From Engelhardtia mirabilis (GTDB lineage: Bacteria > Planctomycetota > UBA1135 > GCA-002686595): a DNA stretch of 64,000 bases. The notes beneath the pieces are model-generated. The model ran no database searches. It saw nothing but the letters and a program-made list of their open reading frames with translations, and had not been told where the DNA came from. The translations under genes were made by a program, and so were the position numbers. Shown here in pieces: positions 41,372-49,613 of this stretch. Position 1 is the stretch's first letter. The number at the start of each line of letters is the position of its first letter. The DNA is taken from assembly GCA_007751255.1 (NCBI GenBank), contig CP036296.1:1116001-1180000 (forward strand), written 5' to 3'.

Positions 41372-42667
41372 ATGCAGCTCGCTCCTGCCCTCGCTGTCGC
41401 GGCCCTCGCGTTCTCCTTCGTCGGTCTCCAGGACTCCGAGCCCCCGCTCGACAAGGACCGAGTCGACGCCCTGGTCGACCAGTACCTCGAGTTGGGTCCG
41501 CGGGCTGTGGGGACGCAGTGGGCGCGACAGCGCGAGATCCTCGTCTCGCTCGAGTCCCTGCCGGTTCTCGACGCGCGGGCCGAGAAGGACTGGCGCGAGG
41601 ACCTGCTCGAGCGCTGGATGGAGGGCCCGCAACTGCCCTCCAAGAAGAAGTCCGGGCAGCACTATTTGTGGGAGGAGCGCGAGGGGGGCGAGCGCGGCAA
41701 GTACATCGTCGGGGGCAAGACCAAGAAGCCCAAGGGGCTGGTGATCTCGATGCACGGGGGCGGGCTCGGCTCCGGCGACGCGGGCGCGGCGGCCAGCGCC
41801 TTCGGCAGCGCAGTGTCCGATCGCAAGTGGCTGGGGATCTTCCCCGAGGTGCTCGAGAAGACCGAGCACGGTTGGACGACCTCCGGCACCGAGGAGTTCG
41901 TGCTCGAGCTGGTCGACCGCGCGGTGCGGACCTACGAGCTCGACCGCGATCACATCTACCTCTGCGGCCACTCCATGGGCGGCTACGGGACCTGGACCCT
42001 GGGAGCGCGCCACGCCGATCGCTGGGCCGGACTCGCGGCTTCCGCCGGGGCGCCGACGCCGCTGGTCGATCGCGAGGGCGTCTTCTACGGCATCGACTGG
42101 GGCGTGATCCCCAACCTTCGCAACACGCGCCTGGTCGTCTATCAATCCGGCGACGACCCCCAGGTGCCACCCGACGCCAACCGCGTGGCCAACGCCGAGG
42201 TCGGCAAGGCCAAGGCCCAGTGGGGCGGCTATGAGGGCTTCGAGTACTGGGAGGAGAACGGCTACGGCCACGACGCGCCGCCCGGCGGCTTCGGCGACTT
42301 CCTCGAGCGCATCGGGGACGCCGAGCGCGACGCTTGCCCGAACAAACTCGTGTGGCAGCCGGTCCTGTCGTGGAAGCGGCAGTTCTACTGGCTGTTCTGG
42401 GAGTCGCCGGTGCCCGGGGAGATCGTCGTCGCCGAGCTCGTGCCCGACGAGAACGAGGTTCGGCTGACCGCCGAGCGCCTCGGCTCGGGCTTCTCGATCC
42501 TCCTGAACGACGGGATGCTCGACCTGTCGAAGGACGTCGTCGTGCGCCTGAACGACAAGGTCGTATTCCGCGGCAAGGCCGAGCCGACCCTCGCGAGCCT
42601 GCTCCTGACCGGCGTGACGGGCGATCCCGAGCGGACCTACTCGGCGCGGGTCCACGTGACCGACTGA
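41372..42667 (+). CDS. Exported alpha/beta-hydrolase (polyhydroxybutyrate-depolymerase-like esterase)
   Basis: A protein of 431 residues from ATG 41372 with a short signal peptide (LAPALAVAALAFSFVGLQ). An N-terminal helical domain of about 110 residues precedes the catalytic fold: GLVISMHGGGLGSGD (oxyanion region, near residue 125), the nucleophile in CGHSMGGYGTWTLG (near 200), VVYQSGDDPQVPPD (acid) and NGYGHDAP (His, near 295). The C-terminal 110 residues look like a beta-sandwich (VVVRLNDKVVFRG). It should hydrolyse an ester outside the cell; the substrate is not evident. Neighbours give no operon partner. Confidence 0.88.
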   Translation: MQLAPALAVAALAFSFVGLQDSEPPLDKDRVDALVDQYLELGPRAVGTQWARQREILVSLESLPVLDARAEKDWREDLLERWMEGPQLPSKKKSGQHYLWEEREGGERGKYIVGGKTKKPKGLVISMHGGGLGSGDAGAAASAFGSAVSDRKWLGIFPEVLEKTEHGWTTSGTEEFVLELVDRAVRTYELDRDHIYLCGHSMGGYGTWTLGARHADRWAGLAASAGAPTPLVDREGVFYGIDWGVIPNLRNTRLVVYQSGDDPQVPPDANRVANAEVGKAKAQWGGYEGFEYWEENGYGHDAPPGGFGDFLERIGDAERDACPNKLVWQPVLSWKRQFYWLFWESPVPGEIVVAELVPDENEVRLTAERLGSGFSILLNDGMLDLSKDVVVRLNDKVVFRGKAEPTLASLLLTGVTGDPERTYSARVHVTD

Positions 42668-42815
42668 GGCGGTCTCGAGCCGCCCGCTGCGGCCGATTCG
42701 GCATAGGCTCTGGTTGGCCGTTCTTCCGCGAGTCAGAGGAACGGCAAGACTCGCTGCCGCCCCCGTCGCCGGAGGACGGAGCACCCTTTCCACCCTTGAC
42801 CAACGGCTCTGACCA

Positions 42816-45332
42816 ATGAACCTCTCTGTCCCGCTCGCAGCGACGCTGCTCTGTACCGCCCTCGCCAGCAGCACCCCCGCGCAGGTCTGTGATCAGTTCC
42901 TGGTCCTCGAAGCCGAGGACGGGACGGCGGTTGACCAGTTCGGCGCGGCGGTCGCCGTCGACGGGGGGCTGGTAGCAGTCGGCGCGCCCACCGCCGGCCA
43001 GACAGGTTCGGTCACGGTCTTCGACGCCGCGACCGGCGCGCAGCTCGTGCGCGTTACGCCGCCGGCTGCGAGCGGCGCCTCGAAGTTCGGATCGACACTG
43101 GACCTCGACGGAAACCTGATGGTTGTCGGAGCTCCCGACTCGACCGTCTCGTTCGTCGGCAACGCCGGGTCCGCCTACGTCGTCGACGTGACGACGGGCA
43201 GCCTGGTGACCGAGCTCCATCCCTCTGTCGCGACGCCCAAGGAGCACTTCGGGACCGCCGTCGCGATCGAGGGCACGATCGCGTTGGTCAGTAGCCACTC
43301 GAGCGCCACCGGGACCTTCGGCGTCGGTTCGCTCTACGCCTTCGACGCGATCACTGGCGTCGAGCTGTACAAGCTGTCGCCGAGCGGCGCGGACTACCTC
43401 GGCGCCTTCGGCAAGGCGATCGCAGTGGACCAGGGCCGGATCCTGGTCCGTGGCAACGGCGGTCTCGGTTTGCTGTACGAGCTGAGCACCGGCGCGCAGA
43501 TCGGACAGCTCGTGCCGGAGTACGCCGGGCCCCAGGGCTTCGGGCCGATCGCCCTGGGCGGGGGGACGGCGCTCGTCGCTCGATCCGGCCCGCAGTCGAC
43601 GAATGCCGAGACCCTGGTCTTCGACGTTGCGTCGGGCATCCAGCGAATGCACCTGACACCCGAGGACAGCATCTCGACGATCACTTCAGTGACCGCCGAC
43701 GGTGGCCTGGCCGCCACGACGCAGGCTTCCGGCAGCTACGTCTACGACCTCGCCTCGGGAGCCCAGGTCGGCAAGCTGATCGCCGACGGGCCCGTCTCCT
43801 ACTCCCTGGGCGGCTCCAGCATCGCGATCGGAGGCGACCTCGTGGCCGTCGGCAGGACGACGAACGGGAGCGGCGGCGCGGGCTACGTCGTCGTCTTCGA
43901 CCTGTCCGACTGCAACCTCGCTCCGCTGCCTGACCCCGCGCAGGTCTGCACCGAGGCTCGCAAGTTCGTGGACAGCGCCAGTCTGGTCTTCGAGGACTTC
44001 GGCAGGTCGGTCGGCGTCGACGGCTCGCTGGGAGTCATCGGCAGCAAGAGTCGCGGCGCGAGAATCGTCGACCTGGTCAGCGGATCGGAGCTGTTCGAGC
44101 TGGACGCGGGGGTGGGGACGCTCGGCGCCGGCTTCGGGCATGCGGTCGCGATCGACGGCGGTCTCGCGATCGTCGGCGCGCCGATCGCCAGTGGAGTCCT
44201 GCCCAATGCCGGGCAGGCCTTCATGTTCGATGCGGTCTCCGGCTCCCTCGTCCTTGAGCTGCTGGCCGACGACCCCGAAACGGGGGACAGGTTCGGCCTC
44301 GCGGTGGCGATCAGCGGACAGCGCGCCGTCGTGGGTGCGCCGGATGACCTCGTCGGCGCCGGCAGCGGCTCGACGTACCTCTATGACGTGGGGCAGTCCG
44401 CCGCCCTGGCCAAGCTCGCTCCCGCGACGGCCCAGTGGCCCGACGAGTTCGGGCGCAGCGTGGCGATCTCCGACTCGAGCGTGGCGGTGGGCAGTCTCGG
44501 CGCCGTGCATCTGTTCAGGGCCAGCGACGGACTGTTCCTGCGCACGATCGCGTGGCCGAGCCAGCTCGACTCGTTCGGCCAGGCTCTGGCACTCAGTGGC
44601 GATACCCTCGTCGTCGGACTCGAGGGCGCTGCGATCACCTTCGACGTTCCCTCGGGCGCGCTCTTGGCGGTGCTCGAGCCCAGCGACGGTGTTGCGAGTG
44701 ACCAATTCGGGGTCGCCGTCGGGATCCACGGCAACCTGGCGATCGTGGGCGCCCGCGGCGACTACGACCAGGGCTACGACTCGGGGTCTGCGTACCTGTT
44801 CGATCCCTACACGGGAGCCGAGTTGGCCAAGCTGCTGGCGAGCAGCGGCGGCGCCGGGGACCTGTTCGGGTCGGCGGTCGACATCGATGGATCCCACGTG
44901 ATAGTCGGCGCGATCCGGGTGGGCAACGTGGGGGCGGGCTACTCCTTCGACGTTCCCGTCGGGGCCTGGGCCGGGCTCGGCGGAGGCCAGTTCGGTACCA
45001 AGGGACTGCCGGTACTCACGGGTTGCGGTCTGACCGCCCAGAACGCGGCGCTGACCCTGACCCTGACCGGTGGCCGACCCGCGTCACCAGCCTTGGTCGT
45101 GCTCGGAGGTTCCCAAGTCTCGCTGCCCTTCCTGGGCGGCGTGCTGGTGCCCTTCCCGGACGTCGTCGTCACGACGCTCTCGACCGAGGTCGACGGCTCG
45201 CTCCAGGTCGACCTGACGATCGCGCCGGCCCTGCCTGGCGGCGCACAGATCTTCAGCCAGGTTTGGATCCCCGACGCCCTCGCGCCGCTCGGCGCCGCCG
45301 CGAGCAACGGGCTGATGGTCACCGCCCCCTGA
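42816..45332 (+). CDS. Large secreted FG-GAP-repeat protein
   Basis: A protein of 838 residues with a signal peptide (LSVPLAATLLCTALASSTPAQ). It is built of about twelve repeats of 50-60 residues with the pattern DxFGxAVAxxGxxAxVGAP ... GSAYxFDxxTGxxLxxL (e.g. DQFGAAVAVDGGLVAVGAP, DRFGLAVAISGQRAVVGAP), which form beta-propeller blades, in two blocks each opening with a Cys-containing segment (AQVC). A C-terminal domain of about 120 residues, ending SNGLMVTAP, resembles the end of the secreted protein encoded at 60856-62637. Probably a surface or matrix protein. Confidence 0.9.
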   Translation: MNLSVPLAATLLCTALASSTPAQVCDQFLVLEAEDGTAVDQFGAAVAVDGGLVAVGAPTAGQTGSVTVFDAATGAQLVRVTPPAASGASKFGSTLDLDGNLMVVGAPDSTVSFVGNAGSAYVVDVTTGSLVTELHPSVATPKEHFGTAVAIEGTIALVSSHSSATGTFGVGSLYAFDAITGVELYKLSPSGADYLGAFGKAIAVDQGRILVRGNGGLGLLYELSTGAQIGQLVPEYAGPQGFGPIALGGGTALVARSGPQSTNAETLVFDVASGIQRMHLTPEDSISTITSVTADGGLAATTQASGSYVYDLASGAQVGKLIADGPVSYSLGGSSIAIGGDLVAVGRTTNGSGGAGYVVVFDLSDCNLAPLPDPAQVCTEARKFVDSASLVFEDFGRSVGVDGSLGVIGSKSRGARIVDLVSGSELFELDAGVGTLGAGFGHAVAIDGGLAIVGAPIASGVLPNAGQAFMFDAVSGSLVLELLADDPETGDRFGLAVAISGQRAVVGAPDDLVGAGSGSTYLYDVGQSAALAKLAPATAQWPDEFGRSVAISDSSVAVGSLGAVHLFRASDGLFLRTIAWPSQLDSFGQALALSGDTLVVGLEGAAITFDVPSGALLAVLEPSDGVASDQFGVAVGIHGNLAIVGARGDYDQGYDSGSAYLFDPYTGAELAKLLASSGGAGDLFGSAVDIDGSHVIVGAIRVGNVGAGYSFDVPVGAWAGLGGGQFGTKGLPVLTGCGLTAQNAALTLTLTGGRPASPALVVLGGSQVSLPFLGGVLVPFPDVVVTTLSTEVDGSLQVDLTIAPALPGGAQIFSQVWIPDALAPLGAAASNGLMVTAP

Positions 45333-45363
45333 GTCGCCCAGCGCCGTGGGCCCATTGACCGCG

Positions 45364-45395
45364 CCGCGGGGTCTGCGATGCAAGAGACCCCGCGG
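45364..45395. terminator. Bidirectional terminator, 11-bp stem
   Basis: CCGCGGGGTCT at 45364-45374 pairs perfectly with AGACCCCGCGG at 45385-45395 around a 10-nt loop. It sits between convergent genes ending at 45332 and 45430. Confidence 0.75.
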
Positions 45396-45429
45396 CCGGC
45401 GCGATTCAGTCACGGACTGACCGGCGTCG

Positions 45430-46005
45430 TCATTTGGAGATGTAGCCGAGGGACTCGAGCTTGCTCTTCAGTTGTGGATCGCGCTCGGACTCGTCCTCGA
45501 TGCTCTTCAGCAGCGCTTGCAGGGGTGAGTCGTCCTCGAAGCGAGCGAGGCCCGCGTGGACCAGGTCCAGAGCAGAGAGAAAGTCCCGCTGTTCGGCGAG
45601 CTGCTTGGCGCCGGAGGCGTAGTCGCGGCGCTGGTAGAGGTCCGGGTGCTCCTCGGCCAGCTCCAGCAGGATCACGGCCGCCTCGCCACTGTTGAGCGGG
45701 ATCAGGGCCTGGCCCAGGTCGCGCCGCAGGCTCGGAGCCAGGGGGTCCGTGGGGTCGGTCGAATCGAGGGCGCGCCGTAGCAGGGTGACCGAGCGTTGGA
45801 AGTCGCCGGCGCTGCGAGCGTCGAGCGCGGCGACCTGAAGTTCGGCGGCTCCGGGGTCGGAACAGGCCTGCAAGGCGAGGAGTAGCAGCCCGGCGAGGGG
45901 GACGGTGAAACGCCCGCAACGCTGTTCCGCGCTGGAACCGCGAGTCTGCTCGCCCAAGCAGACAGCGAGCGGACGGGCGATGTTGTTCTCGATCGACTGC
46001 GGCAA
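45430..46005 (-). CDS. TPR-like lipoprotein with LGY tail
   Basis: A protein of 191 residues from ATG 46005. A lipoprotein signal (VPLAGLLLLALQAC, Cys near residue 48) lies behind an unusually long N-terminal stretch, so a later start is possible but no in-frame candidate is better. The mature part is helical with TPR-like spacing (AGDFQRSVTLLRRALDST, EEHPDLYQRRDYASGAKQL). It ends LKSKLESLGYISK. The LxxLGY ending is shared with four other proteins in this region. The gene is downstream of a second TPR-like lipoprotein with the same ending, and a terminator lies between them. Confidence 0.72.
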   Translation of the reverse strand: MPQSIENNIARPLAVCLGEQTRGSSAEQRCGRFTVPLAGLLLLALQACSDPGAAELQVAALDARSAGDFQRSVTLLRRALDSTDPTDPLAPSLRRDLGQALIPLNSGEAAVILLELAEEHPDLYQRRDYASGAKQLAEQRDFLSALDLVHAGLARFEDDSPLQALLKSIEDESERDPQLKSKLESLGYISK

Positions 46006-46082
46006 GGGGGCTCTCCGTGCTGGGGACCGCCGCAGGTACGCGATGGCCGCAGCGGAGTTGGTCCTCGCCCGCCTCCGAACGA

Positions 46083-46122
46083 AGAACGCCGCAGGTCCCC
46101 GTGGTCGGGGCCCTGCGGCGTT
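46083..46122. terminator. Terminator of the upstream TPR-like lipoprotein gene
   Basis: GAACGCCGCAGG at 46083-46094 pairs with CCTGCGGCGTTC at 46111-46122; an inner CCCC/GGGG stem follows around a GTGGTC loop. It sits after the stop of the minus-strand gene at 46176. Confidence 0.75.
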
Positions 46123-46175
46123 CTGCGCCCGTGTCGTCGCCGGCCCGGATCAGGTCCGGTCCGGGGTGGGCGGCC

Positions 46176-46670
46176 TCACTCGCCGATGTAGCCCAGACCC
46201 TCGAGGGCGGCCATGCCAGCGGCGTCGCCGGAGGCCAGGACGTCGCGCTTGATCAGCTCCATCAGCTCGACGAGCTTGGGCGACTCGGACTCGCCGAAGT
46301 GCTTGATACCGGCGTCGACCACGGTCGATGCCTCGGAGTAGGCCTTGGCGTCCTTGAGCTGGCGGCCGATGCCCATGAAGTCGCGCTCGGTCAGCTCGTC
46401 GCCGTGCTCCTCGACCATGGCCATGAACACGTCCGTCGCGGCGGAGGCGTCCGTGTGGGTCAGGGCGTTGGCCAGGTCGAGACGGATGGTCAGGGCCAGG
46501 TCGCCGTCGGCACTCTTCAGCGCGTCGTTGTAGGAGGCGATGGCGGCGTCGAAGTCGCCGGCGCTGGCCTGGTCGAGGCCCTGGTTGTGGAGGTCGGTCG
46601 GGGTCGCGGCGCCGCCACAGGAGACGAGGGCGATCAGGCTGCAGGCGGCGAAGAGGCGAAGGGAACGCAT
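46176..46670 (-). CDS. TPR-like lipoprotein with LGY tail
   Basis: A protein of 164 residues. Lipoprotein signal LRLFAACSLIALVSC with Cys at residue 18. The mature protein is helical with TPR-like units (DLHNQGLDQASAGDFDAAIAS, ARQLKDAKAYSEASTVVDAG-type spacing), closely parallel to the neighbouring lipoprotein at 45430-46005. It ends AALEGLGYIGE, the same C-terminal LxxLGY. The two are probably paralogues. Location should be an inner- or outer-membrane lipoprotein; function unknown. A strong terminator follows. Confidence 0.78.
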   Translation of the reverse strand: MRSLRLFAACSLIALVSCGGAATPTDLHNQGLDQASAGDFDAAIASYNDALKSADGDLALTIRLDLANALTHTDASAATDVFMAMVEEHGDELTERDFMGIGRQLKDAKAYSEASTVVDAGIKHFGESESPKLVELMELIKRDVLASGDAAGMAALEGLGYIGE

Positions 46671-47069
46671 GGCTCGATGGATGGTTCGGCTCCTGGTGGC
46701 GGAGCGTGGAGGGCGTCGACCCGAAGCACCGGCTGGCGCAGATCGATCGGAAGGCGTCGCTCCGAATCGGCTGAGACGGGGCTCAGCAGGAGCGTCGGGC
46801 GCGGTGGGGGCGGGTCAGTCCGGCCGGACCTTCCCGCCCACGGCCCGCTCGCGACGCCGAAGCCTACTGCGCTGCCAGCCGACCGGCCAGATTCGCACGC
46901 GGGTCAGGAGTCCGCGTCGAGGCGCTGCAGAAGCTTCGGAGTCAGAGACCAGGAGTCAGGGTGGGGCGCGCCGTGCCCACGGTGCGCTCACCGGTTGGAT
47001 ACGCCCCCGCTCGGCCCCCGTTGGCGGGTGGCAGCGGAATCACGTCGAAAACCAAGCATCAGCCGCAGC
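46671..47069. other. 399-bp intergenic stretch, no gene seen
   Basis: No protein-like frame on either strand. GTCCGGCCGGAC at 46818-46829 is a perfect 12-bp palindrome. The stretch separates two lipoprotein genes on the minus strand. Confidence 0.4.
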
Positions 47070-47615
47070 TCAGACGCCGTCGGAGTCGGCGTCGGGCGGG
47101 GCGGGCCCGCGCGCGGGCGCGAAGTTCGGCACCGACTCGCCGCTGCCGTCCGGCCCGTTGATCCGAACCCGCAGGTTCTCGCGACGGGTGGCCAGGCGCT
47201 CTTCGCCCGGGAACTGCTCCACGGCGAACTCGGCAATGGCCAGGGCCTCGCCCAGGCGCTCCGCCCGGGCCCAGTTGTCGATCAGCAGCTCGGCACGCTT
47301 GGGGTTGAGCAGGCCGGGCACCCTGGCCGCCTCGGCGCGCAGCTCGTCGAAGGCGGTCTCGGGCTGCTCCCACACGGACACGATCAGCTCCCCGGCCCGC
47401 ATCCGCGCGTACTCGGGGTGGGTGGTCAGGTCCCCCGCGCCGACCTCGTCGGTGATCAGGTCCCGGGCCGCGCCGAAGTACTTGGTGGCCTCGTCGGGCA
47501 GCTCGAAGGCGAGGGCCCGGTAGCCGCTGCCGTTCATGTCCCCGGCGTCGATGCCGCAGGCGGTCAGGAGCAGGCTGAGCAGGATCGGGAGCAGGGTTCG
47601 GTGGGTCGGGACCAT
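47070..47615 (-). CDS. Small lipoprotein with TPR-like helices
   Basis: A protein of 181 residues from ATG 47615. Signal LLPILLSLLLTAC, with Cys at residue 20. The mature part is helical (ELPDEATKYFGAARDLITDE, LLIDNWARAERLGEALAIAE, FAVEQFPGEERLATRRENLR), with the spacing of a tetratricopeptide pair. The end is Pro/Asp-rich and lacks the LGY tail seen in the two neighbouring lipoproteins. TAGCCT lies 10 nt before the ATG, so the mRNA may be leaderless. It is divergent from the small ribbon-helix-helix-like gene, with palindromic operator-like sites between. Confidence 0.72.
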   Translation of the reverse strand: MVPTHRTLLPILLSLLLTACGIDAGDMNGSGYRALAFELPDEATKYFGAARDLITDEVGAGDLTTHPEYARMRAGELIVSVWEQPETAFDELRAEAARVPGLLNPKRAELLIDNWARAERLGEALAIAEFAVEQFPGEERLATRRENLRVRINGPDGSGESVPNFAPARGPAPPDADSDGV

Positions 47616-47625
47616 GGCACCGGGG

Positions 47626-47631
47626 AGGCTA
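47626..47631 (-). promoter_or_regulatory. Candidate -10 TAGCCT, 10 nt before ATG
   Basis: Minus-strand TAGCCT, preceded by GGA, lies 10 nt before the ATG at 47615. Confidence 0.4.
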
Positions 47632-47723
47632 TCCGCGGGATTCCGCGGGTTGCTGCAAATTCACCGTGGGCCCGCGCTTGCGGCCGGCATCCGTCTCGAG
47701 TGACGGGCCAGGGGTGGCGCGAC

Positions 47724-47845
47724 ACTCCGATCGGAGTATCCTCCCGGAGTGCGATTGGAGTGCATTGAGTGCTCTGATCGGAGTGCAGCCCCCATCCAGG
47801 GCCTCGAGAACGCCCCTCGAGCCCAGATCACACTCTGATCGGAGT
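47724..47845. promoter_or_regulatory. Array of four operator-like sites, core ACTCYGATCGGAGT
   Basis: Site A (47724-47737) is the perfect palindrome ACTCCGATCGGAGT. Site C (47771-47784) matches 12 of 14 and site D (47832-47845) 13 of 14; D extends to a 22-bp imperfect palindrome at 47828-47849 with 8-bp perfect outer arms. Site B (47748-47761) is a weaker copy with 11 of 14. Centres of A, B and C are 23-24 bp apart, close to two helical turns. The array lies between the divergent lipoprotein and ribbon-helix-helix-like genes and could bind that small protein (autoregulation, inference). Confidence 0.65.
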
Positions 47846-47928
47846 GTGACTGTCGGACGCCGGCACCACCTCCGCTGCGCCCGGTCCCCCCGCCTCCGAC
47901 CCCCTTCGTCTTCCTCCCTCCCCCCGCC

Positions 47929-48144
47929 GTGCGCGAGTCCAAGGTCACCGTCAAGATCCCCCGCCCCCTCTACCGCAAGATCCAAGCGGTCGTCGAGGGG
48001 TCCGGCTTCAGTTCGCCGACGGACTTCATCGTCTACGTCCTGCGCGACCTGATGGGCGAGCACGACGAGGTCGAGCGCACCGACTTCTCCAAGGAGGAGC
48101 TCGAGGACGTCAAGCGCAAGCTCAAGAACCTCGGCTACCTCTGA
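47929..48144 (+). CDS. Small ribbon-helix-helix-like protein with LGY tail
   Basis: A protein of 71 residues from GTG 47929. It begins with a basic beta strand (SKVTVKIPRPLYRKIQ), then helix VVEGSGFSSPTDFIVYVLRDL, the pattern of CopG/Arc/MetJ ribbon-helix-helix DNA-binding domains, and ends with a charged helix and KRKLKNLGYL. The same plan is seen in the 65-residue protein at 58546-58743. Such proteins bind palindromic or repeated DNA as dimers of dimers; an array of four palindromes lies just upstream, so autoregulation is likely. The C-terminal LxxLGY is shared with three other kinds of protein in the window. sat follows 200 bp downstream. Confidence 0.72.
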   Translation: MRESKVTVKIPRPLYRKIQAVVEGSGFSSPTDFIVYVLRDLMGEHDEVERTDFSKEELEDVKRKLKNLGYL

Positions 48145-48346
48145 CCGGCCGTTCTCCAGCCGGATCCTCTGCAGCCGGACCCAGCAATCCGAGTGCGCCT
48201 CCGCGAGCGCACAGCCATCCCCCCGACCCCCGAGTGACCGCGCGACCGGACGTCGACGGCTTTCGAGCCACCGATGATCGTCGCCGGAGTCCCGACCCGA
48301 CCACGTTCCTCGCGGCCCCGCGCCGCCTCTTCCACCGAAGCCCCAG

Positions 48347-49603
48347 ATGAGCTCCAACATCGCCCCCGTGCACGGCGGACTCGACGCCCCCGTCGATCGT
48401 CACGTCGCCGAGGCTGACTTCGACCGCGCCACCCTCGAGGATGCGCCGCGCATCGACGTCAACGAGACCGACCAGACCACCCTCTACCGCATCGCGGACG
48501 GCACCCTGAGCCCGATCGAGGGCCCCATGGGCGCGGCCGACATGGCGACCGTCCTGAAGGGCGCCTACATCGAGCGCGGTGGTAAGAAATGGGCCTGGGG
48601 CATCCCGACCATCCTGCCGGTGACCGATGCGGAGGCCGCGACGCTCGAGGTCGGTGGCAAGGCCGCGCTCGTGCGCGACGGTCACGTCTTCGGCGTGCTC
48701 GAGGTCGCCGAGATCAACGACTGGGACAAGGCCGCCTTCATCAAGGGCTGCTACGGGACCGACCGCACCGACCACCCCGGCGGCGCCCTGTGGACCGAGG
48801 ACAAGCGCTCGAAGTACGTCGCCGGCAAGATCCGCCTGGTGCCCTTCAAGGACGAGCGCCCCTTCGCCAAGCGCGTGATGTCGCCGCGCGAGACGCGCTC
48901 GCTGATCGCCCAGGCCGGCTGGGAGCAGACCATCGGCTTCCAGACCCGCAACCCGCTGCACCGCGCCCACGAGTACGCCCTGGTCTACGGGGCCGAGGTG
49001 ATCCTGCGCGAGACCGGCCGCAACACCGGCGTGATCCTCAACCCGCTCGTCGGTCAGCTCAAGGGTGACGACGTCCCCGCGGCGACCCGCATGGAGACCT
49101 ACGAGCGCCTGGTCGAGGGGCGTTTCCTCGGCGACGGCGACAAGGACGAGGCCCTTTGGAAGTCCAAGGGACAAGACCTCAACGACCAGCTGTCGCTGAT
49201 CGGCCTGGACATGCGGATGTACTACGGCGGTCCGCGCGAGGCGCTGATGCACGCCATCTACCGCCAGAACCTGGGTCTGACCCACTTCATCATCGGCCGC
49301 AAGCACGCCGACGCGCCCTTCTTCGACGGCTCCCCGATCTGGGGTGACTTCGACGCCCAGGAGATCTTCCAGAACATCGAGGGCGATCTGCAGATCAAGA
49401 CCGTGAACGTCGGCTTCGCCGCCTACTTCGAGGAGCTGGGCCGCGTGGGCCTGGTGGCCGAGAACAAGGACAAGACCATGGTCAGCATCTCGGGCACCAA
49501 GGTGCGCGAGCAACTGGTGGAAGGTCAGAAGCCCGATCCGCGCATCATGCGTCCGTCCACGGCCGAAGTGCTGGTGCGCTTCTACGCCGCCAAGAAGAAG
49601 TAA
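48347..49603 (+). CDS. sat: Sulfate adenylyltransferase (ATP sulfurylase)
   Basis: A protein of 418 residues, the usual length for the homomeric Sat enzyme. It catalyses ATP + sulfate to adenylyl sulfate (APS). Motifs: QTRNPLHRAHEYAL (NPxHxxH, ATP-binding, near residue 200), then GRKHADAPFFD (matching the GRDHAG loop, near residue 320), and ISGTKVREQLVEG (near the C-terminus). It is followed 10 bp later by an alkaline-phosphatase-superfamily gene and then by APS kinase, so the pathway leads to PAPS, the sulfate donor for sulfotransferases. No APS or PAPS reductase is present here, which favours sulfation rather than cysteine synthesis (inference). Confidence 0.95.
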   Translation: MSSNIAPVHGGLDAPVDRHVAEADFDRATLEDAPRIDVNETDQTTLYRIADGTLSPIEGPMGAADMATVLKGAYIERGGKKWAWGIPTILPVTDAEAATLEVGGKAALVRDGHVFGVLEVAEINDWDKAAFIKGCYGTDRTDHPGGALWTEDKRSKYVAGKIRLVPFKDERPFAKRVMSPRETRSLIAQAGWEQTIGFQTRNPLHRAHEYALVYGAEVILRETGRNTGVILNPLVGQLKGDDVPAATRMETYERLVEGRFLGDGDKDEALWKSKGQDLNDQLSLIGLDMRMYYGGPREALMHAIYRQNLGLTHFIIGRKHADAPFFDGSPIWGDFDAQEIFQNIEGDLQIKTVNVGFAAYFEELGRVGLVAENKDKTMVSISGTKVREQLVEGQKPDPRIMRPSTAEVLVRFYAAKKK

Positions 49604-49613
49604 GGCAGCTCCC

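Noticed and set aside
47724-47845. CRISPR-like array
   Set aside because: The units are short palindromes at uneven spacing, without uniform repeats of 24-40 bp or unique spacers; an operator array fits better.
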